Source of the DNA: an uncultured Flavobacteriaceae bacterium
Lineage (GTDB): Bacteria > Bacteroidota > Bacteroidia > Flavobacteriales > Flavobacteriaceae
NCBI GenBank assembly: GCA_949372605.1
Contig: CASIAE010000004.1
Coordinates: 38,400 to 102,399 of the forward strand
DNA: 64,000 nucleotides
Direction: 5' to 3'
The translations under genes and the position numbers were made by a program. This document shows positions 1 through 10,703 of the stretch, piece by piece (positions within the stretch are counted from its first letter, which is position 1; every line of letters begins with the position of its first letter). Under the pieces are notes generated by a model that ran no database searches, had not been told where the DNA came from, and saw only the letters and a program-made list of their open reading frames with translations.

Positions 1-879
1 AATTGCAATTGCGGATCTAAAAGTGTCATAGACTTCAATGTTTTTAACGACAACATTTGTAAAACCACCATGACTTGCCGTACCAAATTTTATTGCACTT
101 GCACTGGATCGCACTTTACATTTGGCAATTAAAACCTGATCATTAATATGATCTGGTGAATGCGATTTTAAACAAATTCCGTCATCAGCAGCATTGACAA
201 AACTGTTGGTGATTCTAACATTGGTACAGTCCACAATGTCCATGCCGTCATTGTTCCAATAGTCGGTACTGTTTACGGTTATGTTGTCTATCTCCAAGTT
301 TTCGCACTGTTCATAGGTTTGAACCCAAGAGGAACCGTGTTGTATGGTAACTCCAGATACTTTGACGTCCTTACAACGCGTAAAATTAATTATTTCAACC
401 CGATGAAATTCATGGGGTCGCATTCTCTTGTAGTTATAATTGGGATCAATAAACGCTTTGGTGTGATGTAAACTGTCAAGGGCTAGTGCCAGTTCACGCC
501 CTTGTCCATCAATCGTTCCTTTTCCTGTTATTGAAAAAGAAGAGACATTGTCTGCAATCAGTAAGGCTTTATTCCCACTCAATTTTCGGTATTGATAAGG
601 GTCTACAGTTCCTAATAAAACAGCGTCTTCTTCGAAATGAACTTCAACCCCAGACTTTAGTTCGATTGTACCAGACAAGAAATTACCTTTTGGGAAAATG
701 ACTTTTCCGTTTTTGAGGGAAGCGGCCTTGTCAATCGCTTTCTGAATGGATTTAGTATTGAGTGTTTTTCCATCCCCTATAGCCCCAAATTGTTCAATAG
801 AGACGGCTTTTGAGCTTTGCCCTATGACGAGAGTGGTGGTAATGAAAAATATAAAAATTGGTTTGTAAAATGGTTTCAT
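1..879 (-). CDS. GH28-family (polygalacturonase-like) secreted enzyme, C-terminus cut by window edge
   Basis: Open frame of 293 codons running off the left edge; it is absent from the ORF track because it has no stop here. The ATG is at 877-879. Residues 1-20 form a signal peptide ending near VIGQ. The segment SIEQFGAIGDGKT is the usual start of a pectate-lyase-type beta-helix. Family-28 motifs follow: NNDGMD (about 209-214), DDGICLK (about 232-238) and a SHGG segment (about 269-272) corresponding to the GHG motif. GH28 enzymes hydrolyse galacturonide or rhamnose-containing pectin-like linkages, and marine versions occur in clusters for uronic-acid/rhamnose glycans. The sulfatase-rhamnosidase on the same strand upstream supports such a role; the substrate is inferred. 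Confidence 0.85.
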   Translation of the reverse strand, partial: MKPFYKPIFIFFITTTLVIGQSSKAVSIEQFGAIGDGKTLNTKSIQKAIDKAASLKNGKVIFPKGNFLSGTIELKSGVEVHFEEDAVLLGTVDPYQYRKLSGNKALLIADNVSSFSITGKGTIDGQGRELALALDSLHHTKAFIDPNYNYKRMRPHEFHRVEIINFTRCKDVKVSGVTIQHGSSWVQTYEQCENLEIDNITVNSTDYWNNDGMDIVDCTNVRITNSFVNAADDGICLKSHSPDHINDQVLIAKCKVRSSASAIKFGTASHGGFTNVVVKNIEVYDTFRSAIAI

Positions 880-909
880 GCTTGGTTTTTTAAATTTGAA
901 ACATAATAA

Positions 910-1289
910 TTAATTGCAAATAATTATGGAAATTGATTTGCTGGGGGTAGGTCTATAGGCAAGGCACACGACACATTTTGGATTCTCCGGACTTTTATTT
1001 ATAATAAAATCAAATTTTCTCCTTCTTCAATTCCACTTGGAAAATCACAAACGTTTTGTAAAGCAAAAACGTCATTATAAACAGTGCCTGTCATTTCGTC
1101 TACCCATTCGCTTTCTATTAGATCTTTATCAATTTCACCGCTAACAAGCTGAATGGTATAGTTCAAACAAATCCCTTTGATGGCCAGTTTTCCCCTAAGT
1201 AAATTTGCACTACAATCGCTATTGTTCTCTTCATTTGAACATTGTATAAAGGCAAACATTATTAATAGAAAAGAGAGTAATTTTTTCAT
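910..1289 (-). CDS. small lipoprotein, apparent single-base frameshift near the 3-prime end
   Basis: The ORF track gives 96 aa (999-1289). Residues 1-17 are a lipoprotein signal with lipobox FIQC. The tracked frame ends abruptly at ENLILL. Adding one T in the TTATT stretch near 1002 continues the frame as FINKSPENPKCVVC and then LAYRPTPSKS, stopping at 910-912; the corrected length is 126 aa and the span plus one base divides by three. The restored Cys-rich tail looks native. No function is known to me; it would be an outer-membrane or periplasmic lipoprotein. The frameshift could be a sequencing error. Confidence 0.55.
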
Positions 1290-1447
1290 TTATTTTAAAT
1301 AAAACATATAAAGTAAACATTTTTTAATGATTAAAATTCATCTTGAAATAAACTTTTTTTAAATTTCATTAAATGATCATTTTTGCCCAAAAACACTAAA
1401 AAACAGACAAAATTGATCAGAAAACGTCAAAAAATCAAAAAAAGATA

Positions 1448-1894
1448 TTAAAAAATACTGAGAATTGTTGAGATGTTATTGTTAAAATCAATCCTTTCCC
1501 CCAATTTTTTACCCAATAACAACCTTCCAATAGGACTTTGTGGTGAAATACAATAACAGCGCTCATCCTCCAGTTTACATTCACCTATTGAAATGGCAAT
1601 ATAGTAGTTTGCTTTATTGGTTATTACCAAAGAACCGACGCCTACAATGACTGAAGAATGATTGTTTTTTAAGGCTAATATTTTTCTGTAATTGGTTTCA
1701 GTTTCTGCCAATTGTATCCCTAATTTTTCTCGCTCTAATTGAATCATTGCACGTCCTGTTTCGTGCTTGTCTCCAGCACTACTTTTACTTTCAGAATCTA
1801 AAGCCTCGGATAGCCCTTGTATTCTTTTTTCAAAACCTTTTAATTTTTCAAGCAAATTGGCAACACAATAATTGTAAATTTCTTCTTTATCCAT
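1448..1894 (-). CDS. GreA/GreB-family transcription elongation factor-like protein
   Basis: 148 aa. The N-terminal half (about 1-75) is a charged antiparallel coiled-coil (EKRIQGLSEALDSE ... AMIQLEREKLG). The C-terminal half ends in SPIGRLLLGKKLGERIDF, the characteristic GreA/GreB C-terminal strand region (SPIGRALLGKK type). GreA/B rescue backtracked RNA polymerase. This short, divergent type is frequent in Flavobacteriia and is often left as hypothetical. The acidic tip pair that promotes cleavage is not clearly conserved here, so a modulatory rather than classical cleavage-factor role is possible. It lies just downstream of a terminator for the SnoaL lipoprotein gene and probably has its own promoter. 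Confidence 0.65.
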   Translation of the reverse strand: MDKEEIYNYCVANLLEKLKGFEKRIQGLSEALDSESKSSAGDKHETGRAMIQLEREKLGIQLAETETNYRKILALKNNHSSVIVGVGSLVITNKANYYIAISIGECKLEDERCYCISPQSPIGRLLLGKKLGERIDFNNNISTILSIF

Positions 1895-1906
1895 TTTTAA
1901 TAAAAA

Positions 1907-1927
1907 AACCCTCCTTTAAGGAGGGTT
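1907..1927 (-). terminator. rho-independent terminator of the SnoaL-like lipoprotein gene
   Basis: A perfect inverted repeat AACCCTCC-TTTAA-GGAGGGTT. The A-run on the plus-strand left side reads as a U-tract for minus-strand transcription. It lies 67 bp past the stop of the 1995-2507 gene and just upstream of the GreA-like gene. Confidence 0.8.
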
Positions 1928-1994
1928 CAAAATAAATCTATTTTTCTTCATTCAAACACTCTTGAGTGAAAATATTTTTAATCTTAGGAAGTGA

Positions 1995-2507
1995 CTATTC
2001 AGCAGCTTCTTCTGCAACAACTGCTTCGTCAGCAGCAACGGCTATCATCATTCCGCTAGCATCGAAAAAGTCACCTGATTCGTAAACCTTACCTTCTTTT
2101 GCATTAAAGTAGTGGTAAGAATCTAAGGAAAAGCTTTTTCCAGTAGCAATACTAACTCCTTTCCAAGTTCCGTAAACTCTAACACTTCCATCAGGCGTAA
2201 GTGTCGTTTCGTCAACACCAGGAAGCCAAATTGCATCTTCAAAAGTAACATCCTTAAAGTTTGTCATGTAAAATTCTGCATCAATAAGAACTTTATCATA
2301 GCCAATTTTTCCGACGCCATACATTGGGGATTGGTGCTCAATTTCTTCGTGAATTAATGATTTAAAAAGCTCAAAGTTGGTTGGAGAAGCATAAGACATT
2401 AGCATTTTTTGAGCTACTTCTTTGTTAGTATTGTAGAGGCTTAAATCTTGCTTTACATCACAAGAAACAAATAAAACGGTAATAGCAATTAATAAATAAT
2501 TTTTCAT
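1995..2507 (-). CDS. SnoaL/NTF2-like secreted lipoprotein
   Basis: 170 aa with a lipoprotein signal (lipobox FVSC, Cys16). The body resembles SnoaL/NTF2-like proteins: an N-terminal helix segment (SYASPTNFELFKSLIH), the central EIEHQSPMYGVGKIGYD and late strands (VRVYGTWKG, SFSLDSYHYFN). The tail is an unusual Ala/Glu/Val-rich stretch (AADEAVVAEEAAE). Such folds bind small ligands or act as small isomerases, but nothing here identifies a substrate. It probably sits in the outer membrane facing the periplasm. It is monocistronic, with a clear terminator downstream. Confidence 0.6.
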   Translation of the reverse strand: MKNYLLIAITVLFVSCDVKQDLSLYNTNKEVAQKMLMSYASPTNFELFKSLIHEEIEHQSPMYGVGKIGYDKVLIDAEFYMTNFKDVTFEDAIWLPGVDETTLTPDGSVRVYGTWKGVSIATGKSFSLDSYHYFNAKEGKVYESGDFFDASGMMIAVAADEAVVAEEAAE

Positions 2508-2755
2508 TTTTCATTTTTTTAATTAAGTATTCAATGCAATTTGGGATTTAATTCTTGAATTTTCGCTTGTTATTGAGGTGTTTATATTAATTCATTTCTT
2601 TTATTGATGTTAAATCTTTACTCACTTTCACAATATTTAACTAATAATAAAACAAACACTTAATCCTACTCCACAGTTTTTGAGTTTGTCAAATGCCCAA
2701 AGCCAATCATTGTTGGAAATAAGATATCAAATAAAGAACAAGCTACAAGGATTGT

Positions 2756-3951
2756 TTATTTGACCAAAATGGGTTGTGTCCAGGCTTGCTCAAGTTCTCC
2801 CTCTAAATAGGGGTTTTCTTTTAAAACATTAGAGTTTATTTTTGCTCTAACAATGAGGTCTTTTTTTTCATAAACATATTCGGCAGCAGTGCCTTTAACT
2901 CTTTTTAATTCTTCCATGTTTTCACTGCCTTCTCGATAGCCCATAAAAATGATTTCATAAATAATATCCGCTTTTGAATCTACTTCAATGGAAAGTTTTT
3001 TCTCGGTAGCATTTATCTTTTTTAAAGAAACCCCAGAAGAAGAATAAAAATCTCCAGCTTCCATTGCTTCAATCAAACTTGCAGGGTCTAATCTTTTTGA
3101 ATTAACCATTACCCATCCTCTTCCAGGGTTACTATGATCAGATGATTTTATGTGATACTTGTGGCTGTCATCAGTAGCAATCCCAAGAAGCAACGGTTTC
3201 TTCTCATTGTAATAAGAAATATTTATCAGGTCCCACATGGTTTCTATACCAAGTGCGTTTCATCTCCCTCATTATGGACTGCAGGATGACCGTTGTAGAG
3301 TTCAAAAAACCTTTCTCCATTCAATTTTTTTAAATCCTCTGTATTGATGCCATAGCCAAAGTTGGGGTGGTTGATGTGGGCAAACATCGGGATATTAAAC
3401 TTTTTTCTTTGGGCATGAACAGCATCCAAAGTTTGCTGCATCACCTCATAAACGGAATTCCCTTTGATAGGTTCAATTTTTTCTTGAATGTTAGTAACAT
3501 TAATATGGACAGGCTTTTTCCCAAAAGAGGAAGTTACCTCTTCGGACCGGATAATTAGAAACGAATCCTGGACATCAAGTTTTGATTTATACTCCTCAAA
3601 AGTTTTTAGTCGAACAGAAGTTCCACTAGAATCAATTTTTGATTCTACCCAGTCGCCAAACCTTTTTTGATATTTTTCTAGTGCATTATTTTTTTTGTCT
3701 GATTCTTTCAATTTGTACCAGTTATCTCCTGCAGCGATTGTGTTATGGTCAGAGAGCGCGATGAATTGGTAGTCGTTGTCTTTATACCATTGAATGATCA
3801 TTTCGGGGAAGTCATCTCCATCACTCCAAAAAGAATGGGTATGTAGATTCCCTTTTTGCCAATGCTGTTCTGGGACAGCTGTATTACATGAAAAAAGCAA
3901 CGCAAAAATGAATAAGATTGAAGCGAAACTTAAATATTTTAAGAAAGACAT
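2756..3951 (-). pseudogene. PHP-domain (polymerase/histidinol phosphatase-like) lipoprotein, one-base frameshift
   Basis: Two ORFs (3244-3951 and 2756-3238) are halves of one gene. Part 1 has a lipoprotein signal (LFSC) and PHP metal-binding motifs NLHTHSFWSDG, LSDHNT and HINHPN. It ends after HNEGDETHLV. Adding one G to the GG at about 3248 gives HLGIETMWD and joins part 2 in frame; 1196+1 bases equal 399 codons (398 aa). PHP proteins are metal-dependent phosphoesterases, and secreted versions sit in many glycan clusters. Part 2 carries a C-terminal beta-rich region. The gene is probably intact in the organism, or only recently broken. Confidence 0.75.
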
Positions 3952-4154
3952 AATTTTAATAGAATAAAGGTTTTGGTTAAAACTACAAAAAATTTAATAA
4001 CGGGAAACACCAGCATTAAAGCAAGCGAATCTGTTTTTAAGCATAAACGGATATCAGAAAAAAAAGTAAGGATTGGGTCTTGAGTTTCAGGGATTACTGT
4101 TTTAAAATTACCTTCGTAAAACCTAAAATATTTATTGTTAATTTAGAAATTTTT

Positions 4155-7100
4155 TTAAAATGAATTTATCTTTAATTGAATGACATGCTTCCCAGGAGAG
4201 AGCCTTATGGATTCGAGAAGCAGCAGGAACTTTTTGACCGTTGTGAATCAAGTCTTTCCCTTTCCATATCAATGAGTGAAAACTCAGCCAACATATTCCC
4301 TGGGATTTCGATTTCATAGGTTTGCAGCCTTTTCCCGACGTAAGTATATTTCCCTTTGATGGTTCCTCTGACGGTTGGAACTGCAATCTCACTAGATTTT
4401 AATTTACTCATTTGAGGTTTAATACTTGCGATCGCAAAACCTGCTGTTTGTGGCTTAATCCCCCATAATCCTCTTGGGATTGCGTTGGCTGGCACAGCTC
4501 CCCATGCGTGGTTCCAGTCCAAGTTGTTTTTAAATTTCAAGTCCCAAGCTTCTAAAGTAATCGTAGATCCAACACGAATCATATTGTACCAACTTCTCTC
4601 TTCGATACTTGATAATAATTCTAGGGCGTAATCTGCTTCCCCTGCATTATAGAGTCCGTCCATTAAGAATTGAGAACCATAAACACTACAGGCCATCCCT
4701 CGAGATTTAATAAATTCTAAGACAGAATTTAAATGTTCTTTAGGAACCATACCGAATGCCAAAGGCATCATGTTGGCATGTAATGAGGCATGGTCAGTCC
4801 CTATTCCGTCAACATAAATACCACGATCTTTATCAAACATGTTATCATTGAATGCTTTTTTGACTTTAGCAGCTCTTAATTCAAAATCTAAAACCTCCTT
4901 TGTTTTTCCTAATATTTTTGCAAACTCAGCCATGATCTTCATGTTCTCATAAAAAAAGGCATTGATGACAGTATTGTATGGCTGGAAAACAAAACCATCC
5001 CGTTCTCCCAAATTATTTGGGTCTCCACCCCAACCTGCAGAAGGCCAATCAACGATGTCAGTAAGCGGTTTTTTATAACCTTTTTTGAATCCCAACTTAT
5101 ACATGAATTCTGGAGTTACTTTTTCCGAAGTGATCAAACCCAGCTTCATTAGATAACTCAAAAAGTGTTTTATGTTTTAATTGCTCGTAATACTTTTCAA
5201 TAAGTTCGGTATTCCCCGTATACATATAATCAGCATAAAACATTAAGGCCACATGTTGTTGCCACTCTGTAGGCCAAGTTGGATGTTCCATGAAATATTC
5301 TATGGTGCGTCTAGCCAATTGCATACTCTCTGTCCGTAGTATAGTGGCTGAGTTGATTTAGATAGGCATCTGCTTCATAAGGAATTCGTTCTCTATCTCC
5401 ATCCACATATAAACCGTTAAAAGTGGTTGCTTTTATGGAGTATTTACATAAATCCCAAACTTGATTTAAAACATCGTTATCACTTTTAAACTCACTGGCG
5501 TTTTCATCCCAATAGGTATGATGGGCCAACTGATCAAAGTCATTTGCAGAAATGGGCGCTTGAGCACCCTCAATTTCTACATACCTAAATGGCATCAAAA
5601 CAGGAAACCCTTTTGGCAACGCAATGGCCTTATTGGGTGTTGTATTTTTTTTGTCTGGTTTTATAGCGAGTTGATATTTTGTCTTTCCTGGTATTACTTC
5701 AACTTTAATTTCTTGATAACGAATATGACTTTTACGAAATGGAGTTCTGTTGATGTTTTTACCTTTTGATTCTTCTCCAATTCTTACTGTTAAGGTATGT
5801 GGCGTTTTTGCTTTGTAGTTAAAATTGATTGTGGCAAATGCGGCTTTACCAAAATCAATAAAATAAAAATCACCACGATTTTCAAAGCATACTGGTTTGA
5901 TTTTACTGACAACAAATTTATTTTCAGAGGAAATCATATAATTCTCTTGCTTTCCAGTTGTAAATTTTTGAACCTCTGAATAGTCAACCAAACGATTTTC
6001 TTCGTCCCAAATCCGAACTTTCCAATAATAAGTTCTATCAACTTCTAATGGTGTTCCATTATATTCGACATTGGTTGAGGCCAATGATCGTATTTTTTTG
6101 CTGTCCCAGGCATCTCCATTGTTTGTATCGATACTGGCCTGACTAGAAGCTACTAAAATTTGATAAGCCGATTGGAATTTAGATCCCAAAGGCACAGCCC
6201 AACCAAACTCTGGATTTAGATCAATGATCTCAACATTTGTATTTGGTTCTCTGATCAGTTCTAACGTTAAATCGGTAGGAGCCGATCGATATTCATTGCT
6301 GTTTTTTGCAATTAACTTGTCCAATTGCGTGCGAAGTTTGTCTGCAACTACTTTATGCTTTTTCTTTCCGATGAGATTATTGACTTCTTTTGGATCCCTC
6401 TTTAAATCATAGAGTTCTTCAATGGTTTTGTCGTTAACATATCTAAAATATTTCCAATTTTTAGTTCTCACCCCTTCACTGGGTGGAATTTCACTAAAAT
6501 CCCAAAGGTGTTCTATAAGAACGGTGTCTCTGCTGATTGTACTCGTTTCATTTCTCACCAAGGGCATTAAATTTTTTCCTTGCCATGTATCAGGAATTGC
6601 TACCCCTGCAATTGCTGCAATGGTGGAGGGCACATCAATATTTAATACCATCTCGTCAATAGCTCTGTTTTTGGCCACTCTCGGATCGTAAATTATCAGT
6701 GGAACCCGAATCGAATTATCATACATTAGCCACTTTCCAGCCATTTGTCGGTCTCCTAAAAAATAGCCGTTATCTCCCATAACAATAATCACGGTGTTTT
6801 TATCTAAACCTTTTTCTTTTAGTTTTTTTCGAATTTTAGCAATTTCTAAATCTATTCCAGAAATCATCCGATAATAGCCTTTTAAGCTGCGCTGATATTT
6901 TTCTGGAGTATTATATCTCCAAGCCCAACGCAAACGATTAAATCCCTTCCTTACGATCTCAGGCAATGCTTTGAAATACTGGTCAGCTCCCAATGCAGGC
7001 GCAGGGATTGTTGTATCAGTTAATAATTCTTCGGTCGTATTTTGCCAGAAATATTGCGCTTCAGCAGGATCATGCGCATGTGGAGCGCTAAAACTTAAAG

Positions 7101-7686
7101 ACAAGCAAAATGGCTTTTTATTTTCGATATTATTGTCAATAAAGTCGATTGCTTTTTGACCGGTATATCTTGTTAAGTGAACAGTGTCTTTACCAATTGT
7201 TTTATAAAAATAGCCCCTTTTATCGTTATATTTATTATTTCTATCATACGACTCGTATTGATCAAACTGTTTGTCTAAATCTGAGTATCGCACACCATAT
7301 TTTCCATAAAAACCGGTATGATAACCATTCTCTTTAAGTAGTGTAGGGTAAGAATTAGCCATATATTCCTCACGTATATTTCCAGTTTGAAAATTAAAAT
7401 TGTGAGCTCGTTCATGTAAGCCCGTTAAAATACTTGCCCTACTTGCAGCACAAATAGGGGTGGTTACAATCGCGGACTTAAAATAAGTGCCTGACTTAGC
7501 CAAATCATCCATTTCTGGAGTTTCAACAAACTTATTCCCTGCATAACCAACCGCATCAAAGCGCTGATCATCTGTGAGGATGAAAATAACATTCGGTTTT
7601 TCGGCCTTGACTTTTTGTTGAGCACTAAGGCTACTTAAGCCACAGAAAACGCTTAATAGTCCGAGTAATAGATTGCGGATATCCAT
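4155..7686 (-). pseudogene. bifunctional S1 sulfatase - GH78 alpha-L-rhamnosidase fusion, four +1 frameshifts
   Basis: The 791-aa ORF (5311-7686) starts with a signal peptide, then an S1 sulfatase domain (about 28-480) with FILTDDQR and the formylglycine motif CAASR (Cys about 82), then GH78 N-terminal modules. The GH78 catalytic region ([14 protein letters not shown]) lies near its end. The rest is split over ORFs 5097-5324, 4205-5161 and 4138-4392. Removing one base from each of four short runs (GG near 5321, TTT near 5147, AAA near 4266, GG near 4193) restores [42 protein letters not shown] and HKLSPGKHVI. The span minus four bases is exactly 1176 codons. A sulfatase-GH78 fusion is known from the ulvan locus of Formosa agariphila. 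The predicted role is to desulfate and then release rhamnose from sulfated rhamno-oligosaccharides in the periplasm. Confidence 0.85.
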
Positions 7687-7805
7687 AGATTTATTTATTA
7701 AAGCATATTTAATTCCTCTAAATTAAAAAAAAATAAATAAGATTTGTTTTTAGATTTATTTAATGCAGAATAAGCTAGGGATATAAGAACAGTTAGGAAG
7801 AGGAT

Positions 7806-7994
7806 TTAATTGGCTCGATTTGAACTTTTTTTGTCAGGAATTCTACCGTAATTACCCGATCCATCATAATCTAGTGTGTCTTCTTGAATCGGTTTTTTAT
7901 GATCATTGACCGATTTCTTCGAATCAATAAATACCCCAGCGACAAACATGGCAAAAACAGCGATTCCGAAACCAAAAATTATTAAAATACTCAT
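7806..7994 (-). CDS. small membrane protein (62 aa)
   Basis: Residues 1-23 (SILIIFGFGIAVFAMFVAGVFI) form one transmembrane helix, followed by a polar cytoplasmic or periplasmic tail rich in Lys and Asp. The start codon overlaps the stop of the preceding 53-aa gene (ATGA), so the two are translationally coupled. No family was recognised. The pair sits between two sulfatase genes on the same strand and may belong to that operon. Confidence 0.5.
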   Translation of the reverse strand: MSILIIFGFGIAVFAMFVAGVFIDSKKSVNDHKKPIQEDTLDYDGSGNYGRIPDKKSSNRAN

Positions 7995-8152
7995 TTTTTA
8001 ATTTGTTTAAAATATCCACCAGCAGCTAAAATTGAAGGAACCCAAATCCCAACATAAAGACCTTCATCATTTTGCCCACTGAACCAAAGATAAATTGAAA
8101 ACAGAAAGCTTAAAAAAGCGGAACCTAATATCAAATAGTCTGAATTTTTCAT
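7991..8152 (-). CDS. small membrane protein (53 aa), too short for the ORF track
   Basis: Reads MKNSDYLILGSAFLSF and ends AAGGYFKQIKK. Two hydrophobic segments (about 6-23 and 33-46) are separated by a polar loop (SGQNDEGLY). Its TGA overlaps the ATG of the 62-aa gene. The two-helix layout with a one-base-overlap partner suggests a small two-subunit membrane accessory; the function is unknown. Confidence 0.5.
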   Translation of the reverse strand: MKNSDYLILGSAFLSFLFSIYLWFSGQNDEGLYVGIWVPSILAAGGYFKQIKK

Positions 8153-8220
8153 TGTCTTGGTTTTATCTGTAAATATAATAAATGTTATAACATCTATAAA
8201 AATTAGACTTTAAGTTGCTA

Positions 8221-9831
8221 TTAATCTGCACTTAAAAGCGCTTCATTTTGTTCGGGTCTAAAGTCGGTTTCATTGACCCAAACGTGATCCATTATTTCCC
8301 CTTTAAGAAATCGCTCATAGAACCTGATTTGTTTAGGCATGATTGGATAATTATCAAACACATCACCTTTCTCCAAGACCCTTGGGTCTTCTTGCTCAAT
8401 TAGGTTTTGAATTAGGAGTTTGGACCAGTGATTTTTTTGTTCCTCAAAACGAGCATCAGCGGCAATGTTTGTCATGCAGTAGGGGTCTGATTTTAAATCA
8501 TAAAACTCTTCAGCTGTTCTTCTCCCAAAAGACAATTCCCAGAGGTGATGATTTTCTGTCTGATAAGCATCTAGAATTTGTGTTTTAGTTGGGCTACCGT
8601 CACAGTCTAAATATCCTGTTTCTGGCCTACCTGTTGGCCACCTGTCTGGTTTAAAATTTTTAAAATAGACGAATTCATCCGAAATAATTCCCCTAATGGG
8701 ATAGCCTACATCATTGGGTCTACCAGTGTCATGTCGCTCTTTCCCCACCAAGACATAGTCCCGGTTACCCTCTACACGACCCTCTTTTTCAGATTTAAAT
8801 ATGGGAAATAAACTTTTTCCTGTAATGGGTTGCATTCCACTTATCTGTTCTTCAATACCTGCCGCTTCTAAAAAAGTGGCTGCAAAATCAATATTACTCA
8901 CATAATCTGAGATGGTCCTCCCAGGTTTGTTGATTCCATCTGCCCACATAATAGCCAAGGGCATGTGCGTAGAAAAAGGATATTCTTGTGCCTTACTTCT
9001 TGGGAAAGGCATCCCGTTGTCAGAAGTAACGATGATCAGGGTGTTTTCCAACATTCCTTTTTCTTCAAGAACTTTTAGTATACTTCCCAGGTGCTGGTCA
9101 AAGTATTCAATTTCAAAAGCATAGTCCAGCATGTCATTTCGAATGATTTCATTGTCCATCCAATAGTCAGGAACTTTGTCGATATCAACTAGTTTTTTAT
9201 TTCCTTTCTTCACTCCCGATTGGAACTCATAAGCACGATGAGGCTCTATACCGCCATACCAAAAAGCAAAAGGTTCATCGGAAGTGTCATTCAAAAACAA
9301 CTCAAAATTCCGAGCATAATCTATGTTACTGATTTTGTTCGTAGGGGGAGTGGTTTTTAAGGAGGAATAGTTGATTCCGATCAGTTCTCTGGGTTGTCCG
9401 TTAGTTTTTTCAATTACACCGGGTGCCCACCCTTTTGCAGTTCTACCCGTGCTGTATCCGGCTGTTTTGAGTGCTTCAAAAACAGTTTTGAATTTATTTG
9501 GAAAATAACCAACATGACTAGCCGCTTCTTCCAGTTGCCATGAATTTCTTCCAGTGAGAATTGCTGATCTTGAAGGCGCACATTTTGCATTGCAAGTATA
9601 GGCATTCATAAAAAGTAGTCCTGAATTTGCAATGCGGTCAAAATTAGGAGTTTTCACCCAATCGGCCCCATAGGCCCCAGCATGAGGGAAGGACTGATCA
9701 TCGGCAATACAAATTAATATATTGGGCCTTTTAAACTCTTCTTTTTTGGCGCAGGAGATTATATTTATTAATACAAATAGACAAATAAAATATTGTTTTA
9801 ATGTAATCATAGTTTTTTTCTGAATAGACAA
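8221..9831 (-). CDS. S1-family sulfatase, lipoprotein (heparan N-sulfatase-like)
   Basis: 536 aa from the tracked start. The likelier start is the internal Met at about 9810, which gives a clean lipoprotein signal with lipobox IISC. The sulfatase core starts at RPNILICIADDQ (Asp pair for calcium), has the formylglycine motif CAPSRSAILTG, and the later metal-site motif TSDNGMPFPRSK. The C-terminal region carries RPETGYLDCDGSPT and FYDLKSDPYCMTNIA, typical of the heparan-sulfatase-like branch of S1. Activity needs an anaerobic-type sulfatase-maturing enzyme, which is not in this window. It lies on the same strand as the sulfatase-GH78 fusion, with only two tiny genes between. Exact sulfate position and sugar are unknown. 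Confidence 0.9.
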   Translation of the reverse strand: MSIQKKTMITLKQYFICLFVLINIISCAKKEEFKRPNILICIADDQSFPHAGAYGADWVKTPNFDRIANSGLLFMNAYTCNAKCAPSRSAILTGRNSWQLEEAASHVGYFPNKFKTVFEALKTAGYSTGRTAKGWAPGVIEKTNGQPRELIGINYSSLKTTPPTNKISNIDYARNFELFLNDTSDEPFAFWYGGIEPHRAYEFQSGVKKGNKKLVDIDKVPDYWMDNEIIRNDMLDYAFEIEYFDQHLGSILKVLEEKGMLENTLIIVTSDNGMPFPRSKAQEYPFSTHMPLAIMWADGINKPGRTISDYVSNIDFAATFLEAAGIEEQISGMQPITGKSLFPIFKSEKEGRVEGNRDYVLVGKERHDTGRPNDVGYPIRGIISDEFVYFKNFKPDRWPTGRPETGYLDCDGSPTKTQILDAYQTENHHLWELSFGRRTAEEFYDLKSDPYCMTNIAADARFEEQKNHWSKLLIQNLIEQEDPRVLEKGDVFDNYPIMPKQIRFYERFLKGEIMDHVWVNETDFRPEQNEALLSAD

Positions 9832-10703
9832 TCCTGCCTATAAATTTGGAATAACTAAGGTAATAAATAATTTTAGAGGATTTCAAATTTCAGAATTTAC
9901 TGAAGAGTTTTACCTTTAGATTTTATTACAAAGCTTTATGCTTTCAATTAGATAATTTACTATGGCTGTCTCAAATATTGACCAAACAAAGCTGTTGCTT
10001 CTTTTTGAACATGATACAATCAATAAACCTTCTTTATTTCCAAAAGCTAATGCCAAATCCTGATATTTGGGCTGGCGAAATCATATTGTGACTATAATCC
10101 CCTTAATTATTACAGCTGATTTTTATCTTTTAGTTGTTATCTTTAATGAATTCGACCCAAAACACCTCATGAATTCTTCTTTCATCCTTGTCTTATTTCT
10201 GCTCTTAGTTGTTTTTATATTTTCTAAAAATATTTTTCCACTTTTGTCAATTGGACTTAAATGAATTAAGTCTGCTTTTTTGACATTACAATTCTGTCTC
10301 CTCTGGAAATCACAGTACATATAATATTTGTCATCATCCAGATTAAATAATTTTTATATAAAACGCTAAGTGGTGTGCTTTCACTTTTTTGAATATAACC
10401 CACCTAAAGGTATTCGGAGTAGCATTTAGACATAGACTTTCCGGTGTTTTTAACCAATCTGACTTTCCGTATATAAATTTACGAGGAAGATCTTTTTCAA
10501 TCAACTGAAATAGTGACTTATAAGCTAAACCCTCTAGTTTAATAAATTAAATTAGGTAGTAATATTGGATCTCTTCAACCTAAGTTTAAAATATTTATTA
10601 CATTTAAATATTTAAAAATCAACATAATGAAACAAGGTATTAGCAGATCTATCGAGTATTAAATTGAATTTTTAGTTCTTCATGAAATTTAAATATCAAT
10701 ATA
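9832..10703. other. long intergenic region between divergent sulfatase and PQQ dehydrogenase genes
   Basis: 872 bp without a convincing complete gene. It must hold both divergent promoters. The two small tracked ORFs (10067-10264 plus, 10123-10320 minus) overlap each other and look like chance or remnants. A minus-strand gene stub is listed separately. The last 130 bp hold an AT-rich leader (AAGTTTAAAATATTTATTA) that recurs at 21.8 kb. Confidence 0.5.
10343..10540 (-). pseudogene. C-terminal stub of an unidentified protein
   Basis: About 65 codons without a stop, ending at 10343-10345. The translation includes LAYKSLFQLIEKDLPRKF, then YGKSDWLKTPESLCLNATPN. Residue composition is protein-like rather than random, but no start codon is present. 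I do not recognise the family. It is probably the 3-prime remnant of a gene lost by deletion. Confidence 0.25.

Noticed and set aside
5090-5340. Programmed ribosomal frameshifting in the sulfatase-GH78 gene
   Set aside because: Four separate +1 sites without slippery motifs or structures, and similar indels in unrelated genes, favour error or decay.
10067-10320. Two overlapping small ORFs on opposite strands
   Set aside because: Neither has a recognisable motif, and they occlude each other; treated as chance or remnant.
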